Shown piece by piece: positions 46,884 to 55,904 of a DNA stretch of 64,000 bases. The notes under the pieces were generated by a model. The model saw nothing but the letters and a program-made list of their open reading frames with translations. It did not search any database and was not told the DNA's origin. The position numbers and the translations under genes were made by a program. How positions within the stretch are numbered: position 1 is the stretch's first letter; every line of letters begins with the position of its first letter. The DNA comes from Flavobacterium sp. W4I14 (GTDB lineage: Bacteria > Bacteroidota > Bacteroidia > Sphingobacteriales > Sphingobacteriaceae): assembly GCA_030817875.1 (NCBI GenBank), contig JAUSZU010000001.1, forward strand, positions 744,001-808,000, in the 5' to 3' direction.

Positions 46884-47220
46884 TATCCTATCGGTTGGTG
46901 TCTCACCGACCGAAATAAAAGTATTCTTAATTTAACCACGGCTTGTCCCAATTTTCGGGAGATAGAAAGGATGTACACAGATATGAAATCCGTGTTTATC
47001 TGTGTACATCTGTGGTTAAGCCCTTAATCTAAGCCATTGGTGTTGCGACTTATCCTATCGGTTGGTGTCTCACCGACCGAAATAAAAGTATTCTTAATTT
47101 AACCACGACTTGTCCCAATTTTCGAGAGATAGAAAGGATGCACACAGATACGAAGATCCGTGTTTATCTGTGTACATCTATGGTTAAGCCCTTATTCTAA
47201 CGCCATTGGTGTTGCGACTT
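46884..47220. repeat. Tandem duplication of a ~168-bp unit
   Basis: Two near-identical copies abut at 47051: copy 1 at about 46884-47051, copy 2 at about 47052-47220, with about ten single-base differences. Each contains a TCGGTTGGTG-TCT-CACCGACCGA hairpin and a TGTACACAGATA/TATCTGTGTACA pair (one or two mismatches in copy 2). No ORF is present. It sits between the HTCS gene and the next GH27. Confidence 0.9.
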
Positions 47221-47266
47221 GAGTAATATTATTCTTGATGCGCACTTAATGACCTGATAATAATCG

Positions 47267-47294
47267 TTGTTTTAACGTTTATTATTTATATTTG
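47267..47294 (+). promoter_or_regulatory. Bacteroidota-type promoter of the GH27-GH51 operon
   Basis: A TTG (-33) at 47267 is followed after 17 bases by TATATTTG at 47287-47294, an exact match to TAnnTTTG. The predicted start of transcription is about 15 bases before the ATG at 47317, a short leader. Confidence 0.65.
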
Positions 47295-47316
47295 TGAAAG
47301 ACCAAATATAAAACGC

Positions 47317-48660
47317 ATGAAAAGAATAGCATCAGTATTGCTTTTACTTTGTTCAATGTTCACAATTGATCAAACTTACGCGCAACAGAATTTTAAGAAT
47401 TGGGCGAAGACTCCTCCGATGGGCTGGAATAGCTGGGACTGCTATGGCTCCTCTGTTACAGAAGCTGAAGTAAAAGCCAATGCAGATTACATGGCTTCCA
47501 AATTGAAATCTTTCGGATGGGAATATATCGTTGTGGATATCCGCTGGTTTGTGGAAAATGATAAAGCAGGAGGATATAACCAAACGGATCCAAAATATGT
47601 AATTGATAAATTTGGCCGTTATCTGCCTGCCCTGAACCGGTTCCCCTCAGCAGCAGACGGACAGGGCTTTAAAAACCTGGCAAAATATATACATGCTAAG
47701 GGATTAAAATTTGGTATTCATATTATGCGCGGCATCCCTACGCTTGCCGTTAAAGAAAAGATGCCAATTAAGGGTACAAAATATACCGCCGATCAGATCT
47801 ATAGTACTGCCTTGCAATGCAAATGGCTTACTGATAATTATACGGTAGATGCTACAAAACCCGGTGCACAGGAATATTATGATTCAATAATGGAACTTTA
47901 CGCCAGTTGGGGTGTCGACTTTATTAAAGTAGATGATCTCTCCCGCCCTTATCATCAGGGCGAAATAGAGCTCATCAGAAAAGCAATTGATAAAACAGGT
48001 CGCCCGATTGTATTGAGCACTTCACCAGGCGAAACGCCGATAGAAAAAGCAGGACACGTTCAACAACATGCAAATATGTGGAGAATGGTGGATGATGTAT
48101 GGGATACCTGGCCACATATTACGCACCTGATTAATGTTGCCCAACCATGGGCGCCGTATATTAAGCCAGGAACCTGGCCTGATTGCGATATGATTCCTTT
48201 GGGTAGAATTTCCATTCGCGGAGAAAGAGGAGGCGACCGTACGAGCAGATTGACCAAGGATGAGCAGCAAGTGCTGATGACCTTCTTCACCATATTCCGC
48301 TCACCCCTGATGTTTGGTGGTGATATGCCGAGTCTGGATCCCTTTACCACTTCGCTGCTTACCAATAATGCTGTGCTTAAGATGCATAGAGAAAGTACGG
48401 ATGTAAAATTTCTCTTTAACGATCGCAAGAAAGTTGCAGTAACATCAACGAATGCTAAAACCAGACAACACTATCTCGCCCTGTTCAATCTTTCTGATGA
48501 ACCAGATTTAAAGGAAATTTCCGTAAAACCCTCAGATTTAGGGATAGCTAAAATAGCTAAAGTTACAGATAGCTGGACAGGAAAAGCTGTTCAGAATAAT
48601 GGAAAACAAATAACCGTAAATCTTAAACCACATAGCTGTGTTTTGTATGAAATTAAGTAA
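47317..48660 (+). CDS. GH27 enzyme without accessory domain
   Basis: This 447-residue secreted protein has a signal peptide ending at about YAQ. The GH27 barrel starts with TPPMGWNSWDCYG; nucleophile D206 is in DFIKVDDLS and acid/base D260 in WRMVDDV, with C-terminal beta-domain to residue 447. It is a shorter paralogue of the GH27 at 35912 (shared KGLKFGIHIMRGIP and DDxSRP), without the NPCBM-like tail. Probably a periplasmic alpha-galactosidase or beta-L-arabinopyranosidase. Its 3' end overlaps the next gene by 14 bases, so the two are translationally coupled. Confidence 0.9.
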   Translation: MKRIASVLLLLCSMFTIDQTYAQQNFKNWAKTPPMGWNSWDCYGSSVTEAEVKANADYMASKLKSFGWEYIVVDIRWFVENDKAGGYNQTDPKYVIDKFGRYLPALNRFPSAADGQGFKNLAKYIHAKGLKFGIHIMRGIPTLAVKEKMPIKGTKYTADQIYSTALQCKWLTDNYTVDATKPGAQEYYDSIMELYASWGVDFIKVDDLSRPYHQGEIELIRKAIDKTGRPIVLSTSPGETPIEKAGHVQQHANMWRMVDDVWDTWPHITHLINVAQPWAPYIKPGTWPDCDMIPLGRISIRGERGGDRTSRLTKDEQQVLMTFFTIFRSPLMFGGDMPSLDPFTTSLLTNNAVLKMHRESTDVKFLFNDRKKVAVTSTNAKTRQHYLALFNLSDEPDLKEISVKPSDLGIAKIAKVTDSWTGKAVQNNGKQITVNLKPHSCVLYEIK

Positions 48661-51220
48661 GCTACCTATAGTGCTGGTGTTTTTGTTATTTAGCAAAAAC
48701 TTATTTGCAACAGAATCCGCGAAACATGCCGCAACTGATTCTGTTTACCTGTTTTCATACGGCAATGATGGATTACGGTTTGCATGGAGCGATGACCGAA
48801 ATAATTGGACACCTGTTGGAACAGGACAGGTTTATCTTCGCTCGGACTTTGGCCGCTGGGGATCAGATAAAAAAATGTTTGCTCCATATGTGATTCTGGG
48901 GCGTGGGGGAGTTTGGCAATGTGTCTGGAGCTTAAATGATCGGGTAAAGCAATTTGCCCATGCTCAAACAAAAAATCTGATTGACTGGGGGCCGCAAGGT
49001 TATCCTTTTTTTGAAAAAGGTAAGAATATCCTGCGTCCTGTGATTAGTTACCATAAAGATCTCGACATTTATCAAATTGTATACACGGATAGTGAGGGTG
49101 CCTATTTTCAGACAGAAACAAAAGACTTCAAAACCTATAGTCCGGCAAAGGCGGTACCGCTCTCTGCCTATAAAAGCAATACTGTCACCACTACCATTCA
49201 AAACAATATGGAAAGCGGACAGCTGCACCGTGTTAAATGGGCTGTGGTTGAAGCGTTGAATAAAGCTGCGGAGCTCAGGAATTTCAAGGCACGGCAAGAT
49301 GCGGAGACAACCAAAGAAGATCCGGTACGTTTTGCAAACTTAACAAAGCCGGAGCTGCATATTTCGGCCGAGCCTGAAAAAGCTAAAGCCATAAGCAAGC
49401 TGTTAACAGGGATATTTTTCGAAGATATCAACTATGCAGCAGATGGTGGACTTTATGGCGAACTGATTCAAAATCGTGACTTCGAATATCAGCCATCAGA
49501 TAAAGAAAACCATGATACAAAATGGAACAGCAATCATTCCTGGACATTCAAAGGCAAAGAAGGAGATTTTGCAATTCGAACAGCGCAGCCACTACACCCG
49601 AATAACCCACATTACGCGGCACTGAATTTAACGGTCGGTGGTAGTTCATTATCGAATTCTGGTTATGACGGCATTGCACTAAAAAAGGGAGAAAATTACC
49701 TGTTCTCTACTTTTGTTCGGGTTGCAGAAGGAAAGAAGTCGTTTGAAGTAAGGCTTGTTAGTGGAAAATATGGCTTGCTTTCGAAAGGATTGATCAGTTG
49801 CAGTTCAAAATCCTGGAAGGAAATAAAAACAACGCTCAAATCATCGGCCTCAGCCTCTGATGTTAGCTTGCAATTGTGGCCATTACAAAATGGCCGTATC
49901 GATCTTGACATGATTTCATTATTTCCCCAAAATACCTTCAAAAACCGCCCAAATGGCCTTAGAAAAGACCTCGCAGATACAATTGCAGCGATAAAACCGC
50001 GTTTTGTGCGTTTCCCAGGTGGATGTGTGGCCCATGGAGATGGGATCCATAACATTTACAAATGGAAAAATACAATCGGGGCCCTACAGGCCCGTGTTCC
50101 CGACCGTAATTTGTGGGGCTATCACCAGAGTATGGGGCTGGGATACTTTGAGTACCTTCAGTTTTGTGAAGATATCGGCGCAACTCCAGTACCTGTTATT
50201 GCCGCCGGAGTACCCTGCCAAAACTCAGGAGCCAATGGGGGCGGGCAGCAGGGTGGAATCCCGATGGCAGATATGCCCGCATATATTCAGGATATTATCG
50301 ATCTGGTTGAATACTGTAACGGAGCCACAAATACAAAATGGGGGAAGGAACGTGCTGCAGCAGGACATCCGAAACCATTTAATTTAAAATATATCGGTAT
50401 CGGCAATGAAGACCAGATAACAGACGTCTTTCGTGAGCGTTTTGCCATGATCTATAAAGCACTTAAAAAAGCACATCCTGAAATAACCATTATTGGAACT
50501 TCAGGGCCGTTTTTTGAAGGTACAGATTATGAGGAAGGTTGGGCTTTTGCCAACGAAATGAAGGTTGACATGATAGATGAACATTATTATCGTCCACCAG
50601 GCTGGTTTATAAACAATCAGGATTTTTATGATAAATATGACCGTAGTAAATCAAAGGTTTATCTGGGAGAGTATGCGGCAAGCCTCCCAGGGGGAAATAG
50701 AACAAACCTGGAAACCGCTTTATCTGAAGCGTTGTATCTGACTTCCCTGGAGCGCAATGGAGATGTGGTATCTATGGCCTCTTATGCACCATTGTTGGCA
50801 AAGGAAAAACATACGCAGTGGAATCCTGATCTGATCTACTTTAACAATACAGAAGTTAAACCCACCATTGGATATTACGTGCAACAGCTTTACGGTCAAA
50901 ACGTAGGAGATGAATTCATTCCTGCACAAGTTGATATTTCAGTAAAGAGAGAAGATGCAATTAAGCGGGTGGCATACTCCATTACCCGTGACCAAAAATC
51001 AGGAAAATTATTCATCAAAATTGTAAATATGCTTCCAGTCGCAGTTAAGACTAGTATTGATCTGTCCAAGTTAAGTTCTGTGAACAAACAAGTAATTAAA
51101 AAAGAACTATCGGGTCTTCCGGGCCATTACAAAATCCAACCCATAAAAACAGCTATGGATTTTTCGAATCTCAAATCTTTCGAACTGAAACCTTATTCTT
51201 TTACCGTATTTGAACTGTAA
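48647..51220 (+). CDS. GH51 alpha-L-arabinofuranosidase with GH43-like N-terminal domain
   Basis: ATG 48647 gives 857 residues and a proper signal peptide (MKLSKLPIVLVF...ATES); a GTG at 48638 is less likely. Residues about 30-190 resemble blades of a GH43 propeller (AWSDDRNNW, DLDIYQIVYTD) but are too short for a full catalytic domain, suggesting a binding or structural role. The rest is GH51: a beta-sandwich part (about 240-430), then a TIM barrel with acid/base E588 in IGIGNEDQ and nucleophile E675 in YLGEYAA, and a C-terminal beta-domain. It should release alpha-L-arabinofuranose. It overlaps the GH27 gene, so the two probably act on the same side chain. Confidence 0.9.
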   Translation: MKLSKLPIVLVFLLFSKNLFATESAKHAATDSVYLFSYGNDGLRFAWSDDRNNWTPVGTGQVYLRSDFGRWGSDKKMFAPYVILGRGGVWQCVWSLNDRVKQFAHAQTKNLIDWGPQGYPFFEKGKNILRPVISYHKDLDIYQIVYTDSEGAYFQTETKDFKTYSPAKAVPLSAYKSNTVTTTIQNNMESGQLHRVKWAVVEALNKAAELRNFKARQDAETTKEDPVRFANLTKPELHISAEPEKAKAISKLLTGIFFEDINYAADGGLYGELIQNRDFEYQPSDKENHDTKWNSNHSWTFKGKEGDFAIRTAQPLHPNNPHYAALNLTVGGSSLSNSGYDGIALKKGENYLFSTFVRVAEGKKSFEVRLVSGKYGLLSKGLISCSSKSWKEIKTTLKSSASASDVSLQLWPLQNGRIDLDMISLFPQNTFKNRPNGLRKDLADTIAAIKPRFVRFPGGCVAHGDGIHNIYKWKNTIGALQARVPDRNLWGYHQSMGLGYFEYLQFCEDIGATPVPVIAAGVPCQNSGANGGGQQGGIPMADMPAYIQDIIDLVEYCNGATNTKWGKERAAAGHPKPFNLKYIGIGNEDQITDVFRERFAMIYKALKKAHPEITIIGTSGPFFEGTDYEEGWAFANEMKVDMIDEHYYRPPGWFINNQDFYDKYDRSKSKVYLGEYAASLPGGNRTNLETALSEALYLTSLERNGDVVSMASYAPLLAKEKHTQWNPDLIYFNNTEVKPTIGYYVQQLYGQNVGDEFIPAQVDISVKREDAIKRVAYSITRDQKSGKLFIKIVNMLPVAVKTSIDLSKLSSVNKQVIKKELSGLPGHYKIQPIKTAMDFSNLKSFELKPYSFTVFEL

Positions 51221-51255
51221 AACCAAATGAAAGCACGTTAAATGATCTCGAAGTA

Positions 51256-51337
51256 TCGTCATCTCGACCGTAGCGGAGAGATCTTTTAATATAGTCCAAA
51301 GATCTCTCCACTCCGCGTTGCTCGGTCGAGATGACGA
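51256..51337. repeat. REP-like hairpin
   Basis: The arms TCGTCATCTCGACCG (51256-51270) and its complement at 51323-51337 are perfect, and an inner GGAGAGATC/GATCTCTCC pair is present. It begins 36 bases after the GH51 stop. Confidence 0.8.
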
Positions 51338-51371
51338 CCCTTTTATTGGAACCTGTCAATGGTAGGAATCA

Positions 51372-51737
51372 CCGAGCAAGGGGAAGAATCTACAATTGTC
51401 ATTCTGAACGCAGTGAAGAATCTTTCTGTAAAAGATCCTTCGTGCCTCAGGATGACAGAAAATTGTAGAAGCAAACGACAGAGTGACTGCTTATCTATCG
51501 CAGACAACCCATAGTAGTAAGATTGCTTCCTCGGCTAAAAAAGCCTCATCGCATCCGATAGCTATCGGATGACGGATTTATTGTTGTAGTAGAATGACCA
51601 CCATATTATAGCGAGCGCCTTAAACCCGCCTATCGGCACCTTTCTCCTGAAAGGGAAAGGACTAAGAACAAATTACTGCATCCTGCAATATGCTCCCTGC
51701 TATCTGCATCATGCTATCTGGCCTAGCAGATTTTCGC
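51372..51737 (+). repeat. Long direct repeat, copy 1 (366 bp)
   Basis: This copy is nearly identical to 51957-52342, starting CCGAGCAAGGGGAA and ending CAGATTTTCGC. It includes a 20-base perfect palindrome at 51552-51571 and internal inverted segments around GTCATTCTGAA/AGGATGACAG. Non-coding. Confidence 0.9.
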
Positions 51738-51956
51738 AGGAAAAAGCACGGAAATCTGTGCAGTTCCCCTCATTAATCCACGGTCCAAGACAGGATCAAG
51801 CGGGAGCGGTGGGACAAGTAAGGGGAAGAGCCTCGATGCTGCCGCAATTAAGATTTCCGTAGGTTTTTACAAGAAAGGATGCTAGCCTTGATTTTTGGTT
51901 ACCTTTTTATCAAGAAAAAGGTAAGAGCCCCTCGGCGGCGGTGAGCCGAGGCAAGG

Positions 51957-52342
51957 CCGAGCAAGGGGAAAAGTCTACAATTGTCATTCTGAACACAGTG
52001 AAGAATCTTTCTGTAAAAGATCCTTCGTGCCTCAGGATGACAGAAAATTGTAGAAGCAAACGACGGAGTGACTGCCTATCTATCGTAGATAACCCATAGT
52101 GGTAAGATTGCTTCCTCGGCTGAAAAAGCCTCATCGCATCCGATAGCTATCGGATGACGGATTTATTGTTGTAGTAGAATGACCACCATATTATAGCGAG
52201 CGCCTTAAACCCCTATCCGCCTATCGGCACCTTTCTCCTGAAAGGGAAAGGACTAAAAACAAATTACTGCATCCTGCATTATGCTCCATGCTATCTGCTC
52301 CCTGCTATCTGCATCATGCTATCTGGCCTAGCAGATTTTCGC
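51957..52342 (+). repeat. Long direct repeat, copy 2 (386 bp)
   Basis: Second copy of the element at 51372, 585 bases further on, with two small insertions (CTATC near 52212 and a repeated CTATCTG unit near 52290) and scattered single-base changes. The copies are separated by about 220 bases of unrelated sequence. Confidence 0.9.
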
Positions 52343-53186
52343 CGAAATAAGCATTGAAATTCTGGTACTAACCCCACAGCCCCTCACAGCCCAAGGCAAT
52401 ATACAGTCCCGAGCCTAAGGCTAAGATGGCGACCGCTTTAAGATTCCCGCCTGCGCGGGAAAGACGACCGCTCTATTGGAATCTGCCATTGCTAGAGATC
52501 AGTTTTAGCCAAAAAACAAAGGAGTTGGATAACTGGTTTTGGCAGTTCGTCATTCCCAACTTGATTGGGAACCACAGAGTGCTCATGAATACCTCTGAAA
52601 AAAGGAAAACTTATGAATAATCGTAATGCAAGCGCTTTAAGGTTCCCGCCTGCGCGGGAATGACGAACCATATTTAGAAAAGTCCAAAGATCTCTCCACT
52701 ACGCGTTGCTCCAGTTGAGATGACGCCGTTTTTAAATATGTCATTCGTAGATTCTTCCACAGGCCTGCATCTGCTTGGGTTTGCAATAAAAAGCGCTCCA
52801 ATTAGAGGTTACCAGTTTTACGGATCAGGAAAAAAAATGGATACAAATATTTCCAATTTAAATGCTATTATTTAGCAAAAAAGGGTTTTTAGCGCTCAAT
52901 ATAACGCTAGTGTAACATTTCTTGCGGAAATTGAAAGATCTGATCTATCCCAAATGGTATCCTTGACCTAGTTTTGAGTCTAATAACCAATTATCCAAAA
53001 GAAGCTTATCCAGACTTCTTACTAATTATGAGAAATGCAAAAAAAGGAGTAAGGTGGCGTGCATACAAAGCTTCATCAATCACTAATATACTATTGATAA
53101 GTTATGAACCGGTCAGTAGCCCAATTTTAAAGATAATTCGAAACCAACACAACACACTTAATTAACCAAATATTATACAGATAAGC

Positions 53187-53933
53187 ATGAATTTATATTC
53201 TTATTTTATTATTGCCTGTGCATCGGCCTTTTGTTTGACCGGCGGGCCGGCTGTTGCACAGGAGACCAAAGTTGAGCCAATAATTATTAAGGCTGAACGC
53301 AATATCCTGCTCAGGAGCTTTATTGATCTTGATGGTGATAAACGGGTTACTCATGCCATCAGTATAGGTAGTCCGTTGAAAGTGCATTATACCTACGACG
53401 CTGACAATGGCCAATTGGTACTATTGTGGAAAGGAGGATTTCTGGATGCGACACCAATGTGGCATGATAGGGGCGATGGTTCTTCACGGCCACTCGGAAA
53501 GGCAATCCAGATCGGGGATGGCACACCACAAATTCAGCGGTTAGCAACACTACAAAGTGAGTTTAAAAAAGACACAGTTGGCTCGGGCTTCAAACCGAAG
53601 GGTTATACACTTGATGCATCAGGTTTGCCAGTGTTTAAATACCGCACCTACGGATTGAGTGTTAAAGATGCGACCAGAGTGATTGATGGTGGCCTGGGCA
53701 TACGGCGTGAAATTGAGCCAGAAGGTAGTGCCAATGACTTATACCTGTGTCTCGCCAAAGCAAACGTCATCGAACAGAAAGATGGTAAATATGTCATTGC
53801 AGATAAAGCTTATTCTATTTCTGTTGCAGATGAAGCCGAATTGAAGCCTATTATCAGAACCATACAAGGAACTCAGGAGCTCCTTGTTCCATTCAAATGT
53901 AAGATCGTTTACGCTATTCTTCTTAACCAATAA
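53187..53933 (+). CDS. Secreted protein of unknown function, resembling a domain of large haem-containing PVC-type proteins
   Basis: This 248-residue protein has a signal peptide ending at about AVAQ (residue 25). It holds one compact beta-rich domain with the stretch HAISIGSPLKVHYTYDAD followed by LLWKGGFLDATPMWHDRGD. Similar stretches occur inside large cytochrome-containing proteins of planctomycetes and Bacteroidota, just before or after the haem domain; here the domain is a separate protein encoded four bases before the cytochrome gene. It has no Cys in the mature part, so it is not a haem protein itself. The two proteins probably form a complex. I cannot assign a reaction. Confidence 0.7.
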   Translation: MNLYSYFIIACASAFCLTGGPAVAQETKVEPIIIKAERNILLRSFIDLDGDKRVTHAISIGSPLKVHYTYDADNGQLVLLWKGGFLDATPMWHDRGDGSSRPLGKAIQIGDGTPQIQRLATLQSEFKKDTVGSGFKPKGYTLDASGLPVFKYRTYGLSVKDATRVIDGGLGIRREIEPEGSANDLYLCLAKANVIEQKDGKYVIADKAYSISVADEAELKPIIRTIQGTQELLVPFKCKIVYAILLNQ

Positions 53934-53937
53934 CCCG

Positions 53938-55875
53938 ATGAATATTTTTTTTAATTATAAAAACGGTATTTCGTGCCTGTTGACAATGACATTTATATTG
54001 ATGTCAATAAGCTGCTTTGCTCAGGCAGAATCGCCAAAGGAAGATGATTATTTTAAGATCATGAAAGTACCCGCTCCTGAAGGAGCAATCCTCGAAGTAG
54101 GCGGACTCTGTACATTGCCTAACGGCGATCTGGGTGTCACCACCAGGAGGGGGGATGTTTTCATTGTGAAAAATCCATCTTCATCGAAACCAACATTTCA
54201 AAAGTTTGCTTCAGGCCTTCATGAAGTGCTTGGACTTGCCTATAAAAATGGATCATTTTATTGTGTTCAGCGAGGTGAACTTACTAAAATGACAGATACA
54301 GACAACGATGGAGTGGCCGATGATTTTGAAACCATATACGCTTGGCCACTTTCAGGAAATTACCATGAGTATAGTTTTGGCCCTAAGCTAGCTGCCGATG
54401 GATCTTTTTTTGTAACCCTGAATCTTGGATTTCCGCCAACCTGGTGGAACCCGACAAGTATGGTACCATGGAGGGGCTGGGCACTCCATATTTTTGAAGA
54501 TGGAAGAGTAGAGCCTTGGGCTGCAGGTATGCGCTCGCCTTGCGGAATTAGTATGATTGATGATCAGCTTTTTTATACTGATAATCAAGGCGATTGGGTT
54601 GGCTCTGGAAGTATCATGCAAGTAAAAAAAGGCGCATTTATGGGGCATCCAGCCAGCTTGGTTTGGGCTAATCTGCCGCAGTCTCCAATAAAATTGACCA
54701 CAGAACAGTTCTTTGCCAAGAATGAGACAAAGATGATTTACGACAGCAAGGGAAACAGTGTAAAGCCAGAGAACGATGTGAATGCAAAGGTGGTAACCGA
54801 GATGGATATGAAGAAGAACTTTCCTGAACTACAAATACCCGCGGTTTGGCTGCCCCACGGAATTCTGGGTATTTCAAATTCTGAGATCGTAAAAATTCCT
54901 CAAGGCTCCTTTGGCCCTTTCGCCGGCCAGCTTCTGGTGGGTGATCAGGGACAGAGTATGGTTAGCCGTGTGTTTATGGAAAAGATAAACGGAGAATATC
55001 AGGGAGCCGCATGGCCTTTCAGAAGTGGGTTTCAATCGGGTATCGTGCGTCTGGCCTGGGGAAAGGATGGATCATTGTTCGCCGGCGAGACCAACCGGGG
55101 ATGGGGTTCGGCGGGTGAGGCAACAGAAGGGATCCAGCGACTGGTTTGGAACAACAAAATCCCTTTTGAAATGCGCAGCATTAAAGCCATGCCTGATGGG
55201 TTTGAAATAGCGTTCACCAAACCTGTTGATAAAAAATACGCCTTAGATCTTGCTTCTTATTCAGTGGAAAGCTTTATTTATAAATACCATAGTGTGTACG
55301 GAAGTCCGCCGGTAAATAGCCAAAAGTGTAATGTAAAGGGCGTTCGCGTTTCAGCTGATGGCCTCACTGCCCGAATTATTGTAGCCGGCCTGCGCAAAGG
55401 ATATATTCACAACATTACTTTGGATGGTATCCGATCACAAGAGAACTACTATAGTCTGGTACATCCAACAGCATATTATACTTTAAATAATATCCCGGAA
55501 GGCAAAGCGCTTAGCCTTGCAGAAGTAAGTACCAAAAATTCGGCCTCAACTAAAAAGCTGCCTTTGGCACAAAGTAAAAAGTCTTCATCAGGTGGAAAAA
55601 CATCAGTAGTGAAAATTCCAACTTATGAGCAGGTGAAAGGGCTGCTAACTAAAAATACTTGTCTGGCCTGCCACAACTCGGATAAACGACAAGTTGGCCC
55701 CTCTTTTAAAGAGATTTCCACCAAAAAGTATACGGTCGAGGAGCTAACAAGCCTGATTTATACGCCTAAACCAGAGCATTGGCCCGGTTATTCCACGCCG
55801 ATGCCGCCAATGACCAATGTTCCGAAAGATGAGGTAAAAAAAATTGCGAGCTGGATCAAATCATTAAATAAATAA
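53938..55875 (+). CDS. Periplasmic sorbosone-dehydrogenase-like propeller with C-terminal cytochrome c domain
   Basis: ATG 53938 gives 645 residues with a good signal peptide (ending CFAQ); an upstream ATG at 53884 lies within the previous gene. Residues about 45-430 form a six-bladed propeller like soluble glucose/sorbosone dehydrogenases and other PQQ-type enzymes (EVGGLCTLPNGDLGVTTRRG, MRSPCGI, GETNRGWGS). The C-terminal 80 residues carry a single c-type haem site CLACH and a likely axial Met in STPMPPM. It would pass electrons from sugar oxidation to the respiratory chain in the periplasm. Its partner genes on both sides and the DUF1080 gene 29 bases later support a sugar-oxidation role (inference). 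Confidence 0.82.
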   Translation: MNIFFNYKNGISCLLTMTFILMSISCFAQAESPKEDDYFKIMKVPAPEGAILEVGGLCTLPNGDLGVTTRRGDVFIVKNPSSSKPTFQKFASGLHEVLGLAYKNGSFYCVQRGELTKMTDTDNDGVADDFETIYAWPLSGNYHEYSFGPKLAADGSFFVTLNLGFPPTWWNPTSMVPWRGWALHIFEDGRVEPWAAGMRSPCGISMIDDQLFYTDNQGDWVGSGSIMQVKKGAFMGHPASLVWANLPQSPIKLTTEQFFAKNETKMIYDSKGNSVKPENDVNAKVVTEMDMKKNFPELQIPAVWLPHGILGISNSEIVKIPQGSFGPFAGQLLVGDQGQSMVSRVFMEKINGEYQGAAWPFRSGFQSGIVRLAWGKDGSLFAGETNRGWGSAGEATEGIQRLVWNNKIPFEMRSIKAMPDGFEIAFTKPVDKKYALDLASYSVESFIYKYHSVYGSPPVNSQKCNVKGVRVSADGLTARIIVAGLRKGYIHNITLDGIRSQENYYSLVHPTAYYTLNNIPEGKALSLAEVSTKNSASTKKLPLAQSKKSSSGGKTSVVKIPTYEQVKGLLTKNTCLACHNSDKRQVGPSFKEISTKKYTVEELTSLIYTPKPEHWPGYSTPMPPMTNVPKDEVKKIASWIKSLNK

Positions 55876-55904
55876 TACATCAATAGCTAAAGAAAATCAA
55901 TAAT

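Larger units (their letters stand above)
51221..53186. other. 2-kb non-coding, repeat-filled region
   Basis: No convincing gene is present; the short ORFs all lie within repeats or lack any family resemblance. It holds the hairpin at 51256, the two long direct-repeat copies, two copies of a TTCCCGC/GCGGGAA hairpin (52444-52461 and 52643-52660), and AT-rich sequence from about 52800 to 53186 that should contain the promoter of the following gene. It separates the GH27-GH51 operon from a three-gene insert of different character. Confidence 0.8.

Noticed and set aside
51910..52134. 74-codon minus-strand ORF in the repeat region
   Set aside because: It lies inside direct-repeat copy 2 and translates palindromic repeat sequence; a common false ORF in Bacteroidota.
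51372..52342. CRISPR array
   Set aside because: Only two long copies exist, 366 and 386 bases, without short regularly spaced repeats or cas genes.
52426..52620. 64-codon ORF
   Set aside because: It translates a REP hairpin (TTCCCGC/GCGGGAA) and has no protein-like pattern.
52974..53165. 63-codon plus-strand ORF upstream of 53187
   Set aside because: No ATG with a leader, no similarity, and it occupies the expected promoter region of the next gene.
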